Assembly (NCBI GenBank): GCA_022410635.1
Contig: JAJVDF010000461.1
Location: 941,503 to 1,005,502, forward strand
Source of the DNA: Tretioscincus oriximinensis
Taxonomy: Eukaryota; Chordata; Lepidosauria; Squamata; Gymnophthalmidae
Length of the DNA stretch: 64,000 bases
Direction: 5' to 3'
In this document: positions 1 through 11,559 of the stretch, one piece after another
How the letters are laid out: the number at the start of each line of letters is the position of its first letter
How positions within the stretch are numbered: position 1 is the stretch's first letter
Position numbers and translations under genes: made by a program
The notes under the pieces: model-generated
The model's input: only the letters and a program-made list of their open reading frames with translations
Told to the model about the DNA's origin: nothing
Databases searched by the model: none

Positions 1-196
1 AAAAAAAAAGATTTTAAAATGATAAATATGTTTATAGACAGNTGCGGTAGGTTATGCTGCTGAAGAAAGGTACAAATTGCAAAAAGGTGGCCAAAAAATA
101 CCTTAAAGGATATCCTTTATCTCACAAATCCAGACATTGTGGCATCCTGAGTCCATGAAGTTGGGAGGCAGCCTGTTCTGGACAGGGTTGAATTGC
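1..196. other. unassigned AT-rich sequence
   Basis: No convincing reading frame or repeat family recognised. The first bases are a short A-run and the stretch ends at the target duplication of the palindromic element P1. Confidence 0.3.
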
Positions 197-203
197 CCTA
201 TAA

Positions 204-408
204 CGTAGGCTGACCAGATGACCCCTTTAGGGGGGCATAGAAACCTGGTTTTGTAGTGCCTCGCAGTNTTTGCTGAGGAAAATATTTTTGAAAAATACTT
301 TTTTTATGGAAAAAAAATATTTAATTTTTTTTTTCCTCAGGAAAAACTGGGAGCCACCACAAAACCGGGTTCTTACCCCCCCACAAAAGGGGTCATCTAG
401 TCAGCCTA
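204..408. mobile_element. palindromic element P1 (TAGGCTGACC family)
   Basis: The left arm begins cg-TAGGCTGACCAGATGACCCC and the right arm ends GGGGTCATCTAGTCAGCCTA, so the whole copy folds into one long hairpin of about 100-bp arms with an A/T-rich centre. It is flanked by CCTATAA at 197-203 and 409-415, an exact 7-bp direct repeat that marks the insertion. There is no coding capacity. It is one of seven copies in this window. Family identity in public libraries is unknown to me; it could be called a MITE, but see the finding on truncated copies. Confidence 0.85.
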
Positions 409-415
409 CCTATAA

Positions 416-799
416 GGGACAGGTGTGAAACCTGGGGGTGCTTCAGGATCCTACACTGACACTTGAAGATCATGTGGAGGCTGTGGCCAGAAATGCTTTC
501 TTCCAGCTACATCCGTTTCACCAGTTGCATGACAGGGATGATCTGGCCACAGTAATCCACACATTGGTAACTTCCAGATTGCACTACTGTAATGCACTCT
601 ATATGGGGCTCCCCTTGAAAATGGTTCGGAAGCTGCAGCTGATGCAGAATGCAGCAGCTAGACAGCTGACCAGAATGGCTGGCCGCACTTGCATCACGCT
701 TGAAAGAGCTGCACTGGCTGCCAAACTGCTAACCAGCCCAATTCGGGGTATTAACTCTAAACTTTAAGGCCCTAAATAACTTGGCCCTCAAATATGTAA
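416..799 (+). pseudogene. L2-type LINE, reverse transcriptase C-terminal part (first half)
   Basis: A 109-residue frame reads HVEAVARNAFFQLHPF, then VTSRLHYCNALYMGLP, then KLQLMQNAAARQLTR. These are the conserved thumb-region signatures of L2-clade reverse transcriptases. The copy lacks the catalytic domain, carries stops after about residue 109, and is interrupted by a SINE at 800-1096; the L2 sequence resumes after it. It starts directly after the P1 target duplication, so it is 5' truncated. Not a host gene. Confidence 0.8.
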
Positions 800-1096
800 A
801 GAAGAAGAACTGGGTTCTTATACCCCGCTTGTCTCACCTTTCAAAGGGACTCNAAGCNGCTTACAAGGACATATTTTGCCCGAAGGCTCACATTCTATCT
901 TCCCCACCAGGCTATGGTGGTTCCCATGTATCTACTTGCAGTCAGTTGCAATTTCTTGCAGTTCCTGCTTTCGAATAGCTGGGTTGGCTAGAGCTACAGG
1001 CTAGTGGAAGGTGCTCACCCCTCCCCACGTCCCACACAGGGCTTCGAAAAACCATATCCCAGGCAAGAGACGAATTCCTTAGTGACTGAGCTATCC
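800..1096 (-). mobile_element. tRNA-derived SINE type 1, full length, inside L2
   Basis: Read on the minus strand it starts with a tRNA-like head: an A-box-like TAGCTCAGTCACTAAGG and a B-box-like TTTCGAAGCCC. The body contains GCTATTCGAAAGCA and repeated TTGCAA/CTGCAAGTAGATACATGG words. The tail AAGCCGCTTTGAGTCCC...GGGGTATAAGAACC is followed by CTTCTTC. The same structure recurs about ten times in the window. It lies inside the L2 copy 416-1428. Confidence 0.85.
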
Positions 1097-1428
1097 ATTC
1101 AGGGTGAGCATTCTCCCGTGTCACCTTGCCCATGTCTTGAGATCAGCTGGGGAGGCCCTCCTGACTGTACTGCCTCTCTCAGTGGCAAAGAGGGTGGCTA
1201 CCTGGGATATGGCCTTCTCTGTGGCAGCACCCAGACTATGAAACAGTCTCCCCCATTGAGGTGCATCAATCACCATCTTTAACCTCTTTAACCTGACCTT
1301 TGGCTGAAAAAACTTGCTCCCCCATCCCTACTTTTCAGGTAGTTTTGTTTTTATTTATTTGGTTTTTTATTGTTAACCGCCCTGAGTCCTGTCGGGTACA
1401 GGGCAGTACATAAATGTAAATAAACAAA
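1097..1428 (+). pseudogene. L2-type LINE, 3' end (second half)
   Basis: Continuation of the L2 copy. It contains the decayed LLTVP...AFSVAAP...LPPLRCI segment (TGGCCTTCTCTGTGGCAGCA), then a 3' UTR ending in CCGCCCTGAGTCCTGTCGGG and TAAATGTAAATAAACAAATA. That tail is shared with the SINE tails of the window, consistent with the SINE using the LINE machinery (inference). Confidence 0.75.
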
Positions 1429-2689
1429 TATTTTGTATGTTTATGAATCGCTGGAAATAACCTTCACAGATGCTGCTACCACAACTGGTTATTTTTTTTT
1501 AAAATAATTTTGCATTTATTTATTTATTCATACATATTTCTAATCTGATCATACCTGAAGGTCTCAAGATGGGTGACTTCTAAATTATGCTTTTGGGGGT
1601 GATGAAACCACATGGAAAACAGGATGCCTCCCTCCTATAATACAGAGCACCTTCATCTGTTCTGGATTCAAATTCAAGCCCATCCCTGCATCTAAGCCCC
1701 TGTCAATCATTCGGTCAACAATCCTGGTTCAGAAGGCATGGAGAGACTGAGTATCTAATCTCCTTTCCTACAGAGCCCAACACATGGACTGCATGAATTC
1801 TAGACTCTCTGACAAGATCTCTAGTCGAAAGATTGATGAATATACTGTATAAGGTGACAAACCTACCAGTGCTGATCCATTTGTTGCNCAGAAACGTATT
1901 TAAGAGGGGTCCCTGAGTGGGAGGAGAACATAAATACCCANAGTACCACTGGTTAATTGTGTATTGTCTGCCTCAGGAATTCCCAGCACAGTTACACATA
2001 ATTGTGTCACACAGTGGCTTCTAGCAGGATAGGAAAAAGAGAACTTGTTAGCCCATAATTGCTCAGGTTTTCGGATGGATGTGATTCATTTATATTGNTC
2101 AGGAAAGGTACCTTCAACTGTAAAAGAGACGAGGTTTTGTGCTCTGCAAATAAATCAAGGCTCAGTATTCCAGACAGGAGTCCAAGGGCCTAGTGCCCAC
2201 GTGCATTCCAGGCTAGTATAGAGACAGGGCTCTATGCTCGTCTGGAACGGCCTAAGGAAAGCAAACCCCTTTGAGGATATTGAATGAGGGCAGGGACGGT
2301 ATAAAATCAGAGAAATTTCTGCAAAACCTGTACAGGGGTGGGGGGGCTTTCTCATCTGGCCCGGCCCCACCTATGCTTTTGTTTCTGTCCTGCCCCTTTT
2401 TGGGCACATGCCTTCTGGCCCCACCCATCACTAACATGGCATCCTGGGACCTGGGAACAGGAAATGGTATCAGTGGTGGGTGGGGTACTAAAAGATTTGT
2501 GACCAAAAAGGGGTGGGGCCGGAAACAAAGGGTGCCCAATAACCTTGTATGTGCATTTCCCAATTTCCGTCCCCTTGAAGTTCACTTTGAAAATGTGTTC
2601 CATGATTTTTCATTTATAGTTTTTCTCAGGCTCCCTTCAGAATAGCTGTTTAAATCGAATTTATTTTAAATCTGGAATAACCCACCTGC
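1429..2689. other. mostly unassigned; short minus-strand LINE tail near 1495-1580
   Basis: TTTGCATTTATTTATTTATT followed by ATACCTGAAGGTCTCAAGATG at 1510-1575 resembles the reverse complement of L2/SINE tails seen at 16515 and 36541. The rest, including a GC-richer stretch at 2330-2540 with repeated GGGGTGGGG/CCCCACC words, is not recognised. Overlapping short frames on both strands here look like shadows of composition bias. Confidence 0.35.
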
Positions 2690-3447
2690 TTGTTTGCCTC
2701 ANACTTCTGTGTTAACAGAATGCAAGATCCTANATCTGGGCAGAAATAATGAAAACAGCACATATAGAATGGGAGGAATATNTCTGAGCAGCAGCACTGG
2801 TGAGAAGGACCTGGGTGTTTTGGTAGATCACAGATTAAACATGAGTCAACAGTGTGAAGCAGCTGCAAAGAAGGCAAACACAATCCTGGGATGTATCAAG
2901 AGGGGCATAGAATCTCGCTCACGTGAAGTAATTATTCCTCTCTACAGGACTTTGGTACAGTTCTCGGGGGCCCAATTTAAAAAGGACATTGATAAACTAG
3001 AGCAAGTACAAAAGAGAGTTACAAGGATGGTGAGGGGTCTGGAAACCATGAGGTCCTATGAGGAACGGTTAAAGGATCTAGGGATGTTTAGTCTGCAAAA
3101 GAGAAGACTGAGAGGAGACCTGATAGCTGTCTACAAATATCTGAAGGGCTGTCACAGAGCAGAGGGATCAACATTGTTCTCATTAGCACATGGAAAGACT
3201 AGAAACAATGGAATGAAACTGCAAGGGANTAGGTTTAGATTAGATATCAGAAAGAACTTTCTAACAGTCAGGGTGATAAACCAGTGGAACAGTTTGCCAC
3301 AGGGGGTGGTGAGTTCGCCTTCCCTGGAAGTCTTCAAACAGAGACTGGACAGTCATCTCTCTGGGATGGTTTAATGAATCCTGCATCGAGCAGGGGGTTG
3401 GAACTCTATGACCCTGGAGGTCCCTTCCGACTCTATGATTCTATGAA
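2690..3447 (+). pseudogene. CR1 LINE (TCTATGATT-tail lineage), 5'-truncated
   Basis: A 226-residue frame (2694-3374) matches the C-terminal end of CR1 reverse transcriptase. Motifs in order: [84 protein letters not shown], then stop. The catalytic FADD motif lies upstream of the truncation. The 3' end is the octamer-type tail TCTATGATTCTATGA at 3433-3447, typical of this CR1 lineage. The frame is nearly open, so the insertion is moderately young. Confidence 0.9.
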
Positions 3448-3976
3448 CTACAGTGATGAGGTGACCCCTATCCATGGGCGCACATTCTCCTGATAGGATG
3501 CCCGTTCCCCTCCCCTCATAGTCTGAGCTCCAGGGCACATAGTTTGCTAAATCCAGACTGAATTCCATCCTTTTCCTGTCTCTCTGTGTGTGAGCACCCC
3601 AGGGGAAAACGAAAACTCGCCCTGAGAGCAGCTTGCAAAGTACTCTCAGGAAAATCCGGGCAGCAAAAGGATTACGGAAGCTCTGTGAGAATGTGCGAAG
3701 GAACCTTCCTGATAGCAAAGCCTCACCTGGAGGAGGCCTCAGTTACTTTATAGAGATTCTGGCTGTCATGGTGTATTATGACACGTATATAGGCATACGG
3801 ACATAGTTTACTGTTTTTACTGTTATATGTTCCCTCATCAGGTTTTGGAGGGAAGGTTGAACTGTATTTGAACTCGGCTGAGTCCTGAGCACTTTTCCCT
3901 GGGATTTTGGAGGGATAACTTGCTCTTGCAAGAACTGTATATAGATGCATGACCTCTCTGTGTGTATATATATAAT
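3448..3976. other. unassigned
   Basis: A minus-strand open frame of 115 residues overlaps the CR1 end and shows no recognised domain. No repeat family recognised. Confidence 0.3.
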
Positions 3977-4193
3977 GGGCTGACCAGATGATCCCTTTTT
4001 GGGGGGCGGGGTGATGGTGAAAGCCGGTTTTGCGGTGCCTCCCGATTTTTCCTGAGGAAAAAAAAATTAAAAAATGTTTTCGAAAAAAAATATTTTTTTN
4101 AAAAAATAAAATTCTTCAGTAAAAACTGTGAGGCACTCCAAGACTGGGTTTCTACCCCTCCCCACCTCAAAAGAGGTCATCTGGTCAGCCTAA
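3977..4193. mobile_element. palindromic element P2
   Basis: Left arm GGCTGACCAGATGATCCC, right arm GAGGTCATCTGGTCAGCCTA. The arms also pair internally (GCGGTGCCTCCCGATTTTT against AAAACTGTGAGGCACTCC). Target duplication is unclear (TATAATG / AATATG), so the copy is older than P1 and P3. Confidence 0.75.
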
Positions 4194-4329
4194 TATGAAA
4201 GGAAGACCTCTGCCAGGGGGCAATCGCTGCAGACTAAACTCAGGTTCCACTAAGAGCTGAATAAACACTTCAGAGCTGAATTACTAGGCTTAGCAATTGG
4301 ATTGTATTACTTAGCCCAATCCCACTTTC

Positions 4330-4665
4330 TATTTCCTGCACCTTGGAGGCGATTTATTGCAGAGTAAATATCCACCGCGTATCACGCGATTTAGCAGCCT
4401 CCGTTTTGCAAAGTCCGAAAGAAAAGCTTCCTCAGATCTTCTGTATGCAAATGGTAAAACTCTCTTTGGCTCTTGCCTAGTGGAGATTGCCTGGGAGTTG
4501 TATGCAGGTTCCCAGGGATTGCTGGGGCTTGTAGTCAGGCAAAGGCAGCAATGATGTGTCCAGGACAGAAAGGGAGCTGAGAGGAAGATTGNAGGTAAAT
4601 GGGACATACTTGTGAATACGTCGCCTCACTTTAAAAAAAGAAAAAGCTATTTAAAACTTGCNGTG
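4330..4665 (+). repeat. diverged interspersed repeat, copy A
   Basis: Aligns by eye in order with the minus strand of 12420-12760: CCACCGCGTAT...TTTAGCAGCC, CCGAAAGAAAAGCTTCC, GCAAATGGTAAA, and GGATTGCTGGGGCTTGTAGTCAGGCAAAGGCAGCAATG. No coding potential seen. Class unknown; a DNA transposon fragment is one possibility. Confidence 0.45.
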
Positions 4666-5829
4666 GGGAGACAGTCTTATTGTTGTTGTTTCTGGGATAC
4701 TGTACATACTTTAATCATTTAATTGTTATATTTAGCATCAAGGTAACTCACATATGAGCGTTATTCAAGACAAATAGCTGGCATTCAAAACGTTCAGGTT
4801 CAAACCAAAAACACTGCTTGAAAACAAAATTCAAAATCAAATAGAATGGTTACAGTAATTCAAACAGAAGCAACTAATTATAAGTTTACATANATTTTAA
4901 CTACTCTTGCAATTCTCTTCCTGTAACACACTGGAACCATAAATAAGCCTCTTCCCATCCATTCGCCAACATTTCTGTTAACATTTCCAAGATTTGAACT
5001 AATAAATTCTCAGAAATTATTGGTTGTGTGCTGGTTCAGCAATAAAAGGTTTGGCTCTCAAGTGTAAACAGAAGAGTGGTAACATTATTTTGGAACTATC
5101 TAAAGCATCCTTTATTCTTGGCCAGAGTTACTTCTTTGGGCAGGTCTCACTCTTTTATATTGTTCAATGTCCAGCTGGGCCAACCATATCTCTCCAAGCT
5201 ATAGGTCAATTTCTGACTGGCTCTGTTTGTCATGACTAATCAGCTGACTTGCTGTTTCTTTATGAGTGAAATCCCATCTGAGCAGACCTGAATATAAAAT
5301 TGCAGACTACAATGTGGTTTATGAGACACTGGCTACAGAACATAGTTAATTGCAATAGATCATACCATATTTATAGAATACAGATAATTGGATTTAGGTT
5401 ATGTCAATCATCATCATCATCATCATTATCAAAACAAACAACATCTATTATTTATCAATTATTAATTATTACCCTGAAATTATCTATACCTGTCAGACAG
5501 CATTTCTTGTANAGGTCAGATCAAGAAGAGACAAAACCCAAAAATCATGAAAGAAACTATAACAAATAAATATATTCAGTATAATCTTTTCCACCCCTAA
5601 TGTATAATGCATTTGGAATTAGAGCTGACTCTGATCACCCTGAAGCTATTCTTGTTCTTAATAATGTTTGATTATATTTTAATAGATAAGATTAAGGCGA
5701 TAAACTAATCTAATCATAAGCTGAACTAATAATAAAACCAAGGGTCAATTCTGAAAGAAGGTCAATAACCTTTCTGAACCTTTGCAAGGAAAACTGCTTG
5801 GATACAAATAGACTTTATGAATCAATTCC
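4666..5829. other. AT-rich stretch, unassigned
   Basis: About 1.2 kb with no recognised gene or repeat. It holds a short (ATC)n run at 5407-5428. Two or three short frames lack any recognisable motif. Confidence 0.3.
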
Positions 5830-6350
5830 AATTCTATGGAATCTAAAAACAGTCACATCCCTATAGAGACAGCTGGAAAAACAGAATCTGCTGTGTCTTC
5901 ACTTGGGGTAGAAGAAAGTGCCTTGAGGGGAATGCACTATTCCCTCAATAGCCAAGNGGTATTGATACCGTTTCACAAGGGTATGGAACACCACTTTGAA
6001 GTGGAGATACAGACACAGCCTTTTCAAATGGCGCCACTGTCATTGCATAGTAGGACGTGCAAACTATATGCAGAAAGCCAAGATTCAGTTCCTTAATTGC
6101 TGGCACTTAATATTAAAAAGGTTGCAGAGCAGCTTTTAAACTGATATCTGGGGGAAATCCGACAGGAGCTGAGCAGCATCCGGTTTGAGAGAGTATAAAT
6201 GTAAATGCAATTGCTGAGGAACAAAGTTATGCAGATAATATAGTATCGGAGGGGGAACCCGGATGTAGTATTCAAGTAAAAAGCTGTAATGAGCAAACCG
6301 TGGTTTCTCACAAATATACAGGGCCAAACTTGCACCAGATAAGAGCACAT
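5830..6350 (+). mobile_element. probable 5' part of CR1 LINE
   Basis: The sequence GCAGAGCAGCTTTTAAACTG...CCGACAGGAGCTGAG just upstream of the endonuclease reading looks like the region preceding ORF2 in CR1 elements. The exact 5' limit is not visible. No intact ORF1 is present; the 86-residue frame at 5836-6096 is not recognised. Confidence 0.45.
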
Positions 6351-6990
6351 AAATGCCTGTATGCAAATGCCAGAAGCCTCCGAGCAAAAATAGGGGAGTT
6401 GGAATGCTTAGTGAATGAAAATAATGTCAATATTATTGGCATAACTGAAACCTGATGGACAGAAGAAAACCAATGGGATACAGTAATCCCAGGTTACAAA
6501 CTATACAGAAAAGAAGGAAAGGGAGACCTGATGGTGATGTAGCCTTGTATGTTAAAGAAGAGATTGAATCCTACAAACTTGAGCTTCCATGTAAAACAGA
6601 CCCATCCACAGAAGCACTGTGGATTATTAGGTCAGAAAACAAGTCTAATATTGGGAGTATGCTATTGGCCTAACCAAACACCTGAAGGCGATACTCATTT
6701 GGAACATGAGGTCATTGAAGCTTCCAAAAAGGGAAGGGTAGTAATAATGGGAGACTTCAACTATCCACACATTGATTGGGCAAACACTTGTTCAACTCAT
6801 GAAAAACAAATAAAATTCTTAGACATGCTAACTGATTGCTTCTTAGAGCATATAGTTCTAGAACCAACCAGGGGCAAGGGAATCCTGATACAAGATGTAA
6901 CTGTAACTGATACCATAGGAAACAGTGACCATAATACAATAACTTCCAACTTGAATATGAATAGAAAATTGTCAAGGAAGCTCAAATAAA
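6350..6990 (+). pseudogene. CR1 ORF2 endonuclease domain (APE type), frameshifted
   Basis: Two overlapping frames together read NARSLRAKIGELECLV, IIGITET, VIPGYKLYRKEGKG, VALYVKEEI, LGVCYWPNQTPEGD, MGDFNYPHIDW, and GNSDHNTI. These are the ordered motifs of the apurinic-type endonuclease that nicks the target DNA in CR1 retrotransposition, including GDFN and SDHN. A stop after ITET and a frame change near 6550-6660 break it, so it cannot be made as one protein. It is followed in order by the reverse transcriptase. Confidence 0.9.
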
Positions 6991-9104
6991 ATTCATTCCC
7001 AAGAGAAGAAAGGGTTCCGCCAAGTCCAAGAAGACACCTGTATGGCTTACCTCTGCAGTAAGGGAAGTCATTAGAATGAAAAAAACCTCATTTAAAAAGT
7101 GGAAGGCTTATCCTACTGAGGAAAACAGAAGGGAGTACAAACTGTGGCAAACCAAATGCAAGGTGGTAGTCAGGGATGCAAAGAAAAACTTTAAGAAGCA
7201 CATTGCAAAGAATATTAAAAGAAATAATAAGGACTTTTTCAAATACATCAGAAATAAGAATCCTACCAGGAAAGCAGTCGGACCACTAGATAGCAATGGA
7301 CAAAAGGGCATAATCAATGAGGACGTGGAGATTGCAGAGACGTTAAATGATTTTTTTTGCTTCAGTTTTCACTGAAGAAAACAGCGGGCATTTACCCTCA
7401 ACAGATTTAGTCCAGAAGAATTAAACTGGATAGAGATAACAAGGGAAGAGGTCCTTGCTAGCTTTAATAAGCTGAACATTAATAAATCCACAGAGCCAGA
7501 CGGCATTCACCCAGGAATTCGTAAGGAGCTCAATGTGAATTTGCTGAACTTCTAACCAAAATATTTAATCTTTCTTTAAGATGAGGCATAGTACCAGTAG
7601 ATTGGAGGGTAGATATCATAACACCAATCTTCCAAAAAAGATCCTCGGGGTGATCCCGAAAATTATAGACCAGTCAGTTTAACATCAGTTCCAGGTAAAG
7701 TGTTGAAAACCATAATTAAGGACAAAATTACTAAACACATGGAGAAGCACGCATTGCTGAATGAAACACAGCATGGCTTCTGCAAAGGTAAATCATGCCT
7801 TACTAATTTGCTAGAATTCTTTGAGAGTGTTAACAAACATGTAGATAAAGGGGATCCAGTTGATGTTGTCTATCTAGATTTTCAGAAGGATTTTAATAAA
7901 GTCCCTCATAAAAGGCTCCTAAAAAAGCTCCACACTCAGTTATAAGAGGACAGACTTTGTCCTGGATTGGAAACTGGTTAAAAGATAGAAAACAGAGAGT
8001 AGTAATAAATTGACAATTTTCTGAGTGGAAAGAGGTAAGAAGTGGGGTACCCAAGGGGTCTGGAGCCTTTGCTTTTCAATATATTCATAAATGATCTGGA
8101 TTCTGAGGTAAATAGCGAAGTAGCCAAGTTTGCTGACAACTAAACTGTTCAAGGTAGTGAAAACTGAAAATGATTGTAAGGCACTCCAGAGTGAACTATT
8201 AAAATTGGGTGAGTGGGCATCAAAGTGGCAAATCCACTTCATTTTAAGCAAGTGCAAGGTCATGCACATTGGGGTAAAGAACCCCAACTATTCCATACCA
8301 CCTGATGGAAACCAAGCTTTCTGTAACCAATCATGAAAAGGATCTTGGGGTGTTAGTGGACAATTCAATGAAAATGTCAACCCAGTGTGCAGCAGCAGCA
8401 AAAAAGGCTAATTCCATGTTGAGGATAATTATGAAAGGAACAGAAGACAAGTCAGCAAATGTTGTTTTGGAATACTGTGTTCAATTCTGGTCACCACATC
8501 TCAAGAGGGATATTATGGAACTAGAAAAGGGCAACAAGAATGATCAAGGGTCTGGAGCACCTCCCTTATGAAGTCAGGCTGCAACATCTGGGCCTCTTCA
8601 GCATCGAAAGGCAATATTTGAGAGGTGATCTGATTGAAGTGTACAAAATCATGCATGGGATAGATAGGGTGAATAGAGAAAAAATGTTTTCTCTATCACA
8701 CAACACTAGGTCCATAGTACACTCTTTGAAACTGATGGGCAGAAAAGTGAGAACAGACAAAGGAAAGCACTTTTCACCCAGAGGGTCATCGGCCTGTGGA
8801 ATTTACTTCCTGAAGAGGTAGTGGTAGCTAACAGCTTGGATAGCTTGTAGACAGGTTTATGGACACCAAGGGTATAAATGGATGCTAGGATGGATGTCTG
8901 GATGTTGCCTCCGGGATGGAGCAACAGGCAGGACTCCTGAAATACCATTTGCAGGGAGTCATGAACAGGAGTATATTTTGATTTCCTCTGTTCAGACTGT
9001 CCAGGTGCATCTGGTGGGCCTCTGTGGGCCTCTGTGTGAGACAGAANGTTGGACTAGGTAGGTTGTGGCCTGATCCAGTAGGACTCTTCTTATGTTCTTA
9101 TGTA
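6991..9104 (+). pseudogene. CR1 ORF2 linker, reverse transcriptase and 3' end, heavily decayed
   Basis: Segments in order: a lysine-rich linker (7076-7375), EVLASFNKLNI, YRPVSLTSVPGKVLKT, LLNETQHGFCKGKSCLTNLLEF, DPVDVVYLDFQKDFNKVPHK, a damaged SGVP motif near 8040, and the FADD motif broken to FAD-N-stop near 8130. The thumb region runs from 8340 to 8820. At least eight stops or frame changes. The 3' UTR ends with CTTCTTATGTTCTTATG at 9088-9104, the tail of the ATGTTCTT CR1 lineage. With 5830-6990 this is the longest CR1 copy, about 3.3 kb. Confidence 0.9.
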
Positions 9105-9219
9105 ATCAAGAAGCAAATAGTATGAGAAGGTTCACTNAAAATAAGGGTCAATTATTAGATCTGGCTAATCAAATGCTTGAAGAAAGTAGATGTCTCTAAC
9201 AATGAACCCAGAGAATGAA

Positions 9220-9335
9220 CTATTTATTTATTTATTTATTTATATATATATTATTTTAGAAATTTAGGAATTTATATCCTGCCCTTCATCATAAGTCTCA
9301 GGACAGGTAACAGAAGATTAAAAGCAACACAAAAA
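9220..9335 (-). repeat. LINE/SINE 3' tail
   Basis: (TTTA)n at 9220-9250 followed by TTATATCCTGCCCTTCATC and CTCAGGACAGGT, the reverse complement of the L2-type tail. No coding sequence. Confidence 0.6.
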
Positions 9336-9404
9336 ACAAATTAGTAAAACATCTAAAAGGAACCATATACTTCTTCCAACCCTGAAGTGCATAAATAAAT
9401 AAAT

Positions 9405-9515
9405 GGTTTTGTCTTCTTCTGCTTGAATCTGCCGAGGTGCAATTTGGTGGGCCACAGAAGGCTGGATTAGATGGGCTCGGGCCCCATTCAGCAGGGCTCC
9501 TCTTATGTTCTTAAG
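9405..9515 (+). mobile_element. CR1 3' tail fragment
   Basis: GCCACAGAAGGCTGGATTAG followed by the CAGCAGGGCTCCTCTTATG tail. Only the last ~110 bp of CR1 are present. Confidence 0.8.
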
Positions 9516-10061
9516 TTTTAATCCACCCTCCCTCTCAGGAAGACAGAAGGTAGAGGGAGCCAGGAGTCAAAAGCCTGGACAGAAAGGTATGTTTATACAG
9601 TGAATGCCATTGATAGTCCATTCAGTTCAAACACCATTACGTTCCTTCCACTCTTCCCTTTAGTGCTGTGGGGCTGACAGAAAAAAATGATTGCAGGCTG
9701 AAAAGGCTATTGAGGCCACCTAAATTTGTCTGCACCAATCAGGGGGCGCATGGAATTTGCAGAAAAATACATCCTGTATTAACAAGCACTGAGGCTGATT
9801 CCAGTCAATCAAACACTGAACATACGAGCAATAATATATTTACTTGGTTCTATGCAAACTTGTTCGAATGTGAACAACAGTTTCATACGACTTTCAGCGA
9901 GGGATATGTTAGTTCTACCAAAGCAAGAACTACAGTTAGCGGCCTGGGACTGCCAGGTCCTTTACGAGATATCTCTGGACTCTTCATTTTCACACTGCAA
10001 GGGGTTGTGATGGTGGTAAACAGGTTGTAGGAAAAATGGGAGTTCTCTACCAGGGAGTGGA
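9516..10061. other. unassigned
   Basis: Holds a 120-residue frame (9668-10030) with no recognisable motif and no supporting splice or promoter context. I do not call it a gene. Confidence 0.3.
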
Positions 10062-10120
10062 GCCAGTTTGGTATATGGTGCTAGTTTAGTATAATGGTTA
10101 GAGGTTGGACTTTTATCTGG
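10062..10120 (+). mobile_element. SINE type 2, head
   Basis: GTTTAGTATAATGGTTAGAG is the A-box region of a second tRNA-derived SINE. The body continues at 10342 after a CR1 insertion placed right after TTTTATCTGG. Confidence 0.7.
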
Positions 10121-10341
10121 TATAAATGGATACTAGGATGGATGTCTGGATGTCGCCTCCGGGATGGAGCAACAGGCAGGACTCCTGAAATACCATTTGC
10201 AGGGAGTCATGAACAGGAGCATATTTTGCTTTCCTCTGTTCGGACTGCCCAGGTGCATCTGGTGGGCCTCTGTGTGACACAGAATGCTGGACTTGATGGG
10301 TTGTGGCCTGATCCAGTAGGGCTCTTCTTATGTTCTTATGT
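10121..10341 (+). mobile_element. CR1 3' tail nested in SINE type 2
   Basis: From TATAAATGGATACTAGG through GCCTCCGGGATGGAGCAAC to TTCTTATGTTCTTATG. The intact TGTCGCC at 10150 gives the probable base for the N seen at the same place in two other copies. Confidence 0.9.
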
Positions 10342-10500
10342 TGGTAGCCTTTTGGTTCAATTCCACACTACTCCATGTCCAGCTGAGGGATCATGAGCCA
10401 ATCACACTTCACTAAAACTCTCTCAGCCCCACCTACTTTGCAGGGTGTCTGTTGTGGAGAAAGCGACCAAAACTATGTGTGCCACCCTTAAGTGAAAAGG
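10342..10500 (+). mobile_element. SINE type 2, body
   Basis: TTTTGGTTCAATTCCACACT is the B box; CACTAAAACTCTCTCAGCCC and GGTGTCTGTTGTGGAGA are shared with the complete copy at 33938-34190. Confidence 0.75.
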
Positions 10501-10580
10501 ACATTATTATTGTTGTTATTATTGTTATTATTATTATTATTATTGTTATTGTTGTAGTGGTGGTTGTTGTTTGTTGTTGT
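10501..10580. repeat. (TTATTG)n-like microsatellite
   Basis: Irregular ATT/GTT trinucleotide run directly after the SINE tail. Confidence 0.85.
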
Positions 10581-10613
10581 TGACAGGACTCCCTTCCTTG
10601 TGGGTCACAGAAG

Positions 10614-10843
10614 CGTAGGCTGACCAGATGACCCCTTTTGGGGGGTGGTGTTTGAAAACCCGGTTTTGGGATGTCTCCCAGTTTTTTCCGAGGAAATTTT
10701 TTTCAAAAAAAGATTTTTTTTGGAAAAATATTTTGTTGTTTATTTTTTTTCCCCTCAGAAAAATCTAGGAGGCATCCCAAAAACGGGTTTTCAACAACAA
10801 CAACAACACACACCCCCAAAAAAGGGGTCATCTGGTCAGCCTA
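10614..10843. mobile_element. palindromic element P3
   Basis: Left arm cg-TAGGCTGACCAGATGACCCC, right arm GGGGTCATCTGGTCAGCCTA; the inner arms GGGATGTCTCCCAG and CTAGGAGGCATCCC pair as well. Exact 7-bp flanking duplication ACAGAAG at 10607-10613 and 10844-10850. The right arm has gained a CAACAACAACACACAC run. Confidence 0.9.
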
Positions 10844-10850
10844 ACAGAAG

Positions 10851-11559
10851 GTGCCAAGGAGAGCCCTGGGCCTCTAACTCCTCTAACTCTGAACTTTGCA
10901 CTTCAATAAGTTTCAATATGGTATATTCCCACCCTCAACCACAAAAAAGCAATTAGTGATACTAAATTCTATACAGCCACAGATAGATTCCCACTTTTCA
11001 ACATCCTGGCCCTTTTCCAAGGTTCTGCCAATCACATCTTGTAGCTCACCGTTTCTCACATTAATTATGTTTAATTAATTAATTATTTAATTAATATTTG
11101 TCAGTCCTAAATCTTTTAACAAGAATTTATTGTTAAAATCTCCCCAGTAACTAACGAATATAATATTCAAGTCATAGATCCAGGGTGTCAGATGTGGCAC
11201 TGCGGGACCAGGATTCAGTGTCTGATTTGGAGGCCCATCATGACGGCTTGAATCAAGTCAACACAGGGATGCTGATTGATCCACCTCCAGAGGAAGAGAC
11301 TATTCCATAGCTTTGGCTATGCATATTCCTAATTAATCAATCTTAGTACCAGCAGCAGGCGCCCAACATCAGAAGCCCTTTGTCACGTCCTTATCTTTTA
11401 GATAACCCTCCAACAGAATTGCCTACAAGCATTGTAGTTGCTGCATTGCAGCTTGTCCTAAAACTTCTGTTTAGAAGTCTGTGAAATAGAGGAAGAGCTA
11501 TTTATAAGCAGCTATTTGGGGCCATTCCGATTTTTCAATGCTCTTCCTGTAAAAACACA
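10851..11559. other. unassigned
   Basis: Contains an ATTAATTA low-complexity patch at 11060-11095. Nothing else recognised. Confidence 0.3.

Noticed and set aside
438..767. 109-residue frame as a host gene
   Set aside because: VTSRxHYCNALYxGLP and QNAAAR signatures identify L2 reverse transcriptase.
9668..10030. 120-residue plus-strand frame
   Set aside because: No motif, no codon bias visible, no splice or promoter context; kept only as unassigned sequence.
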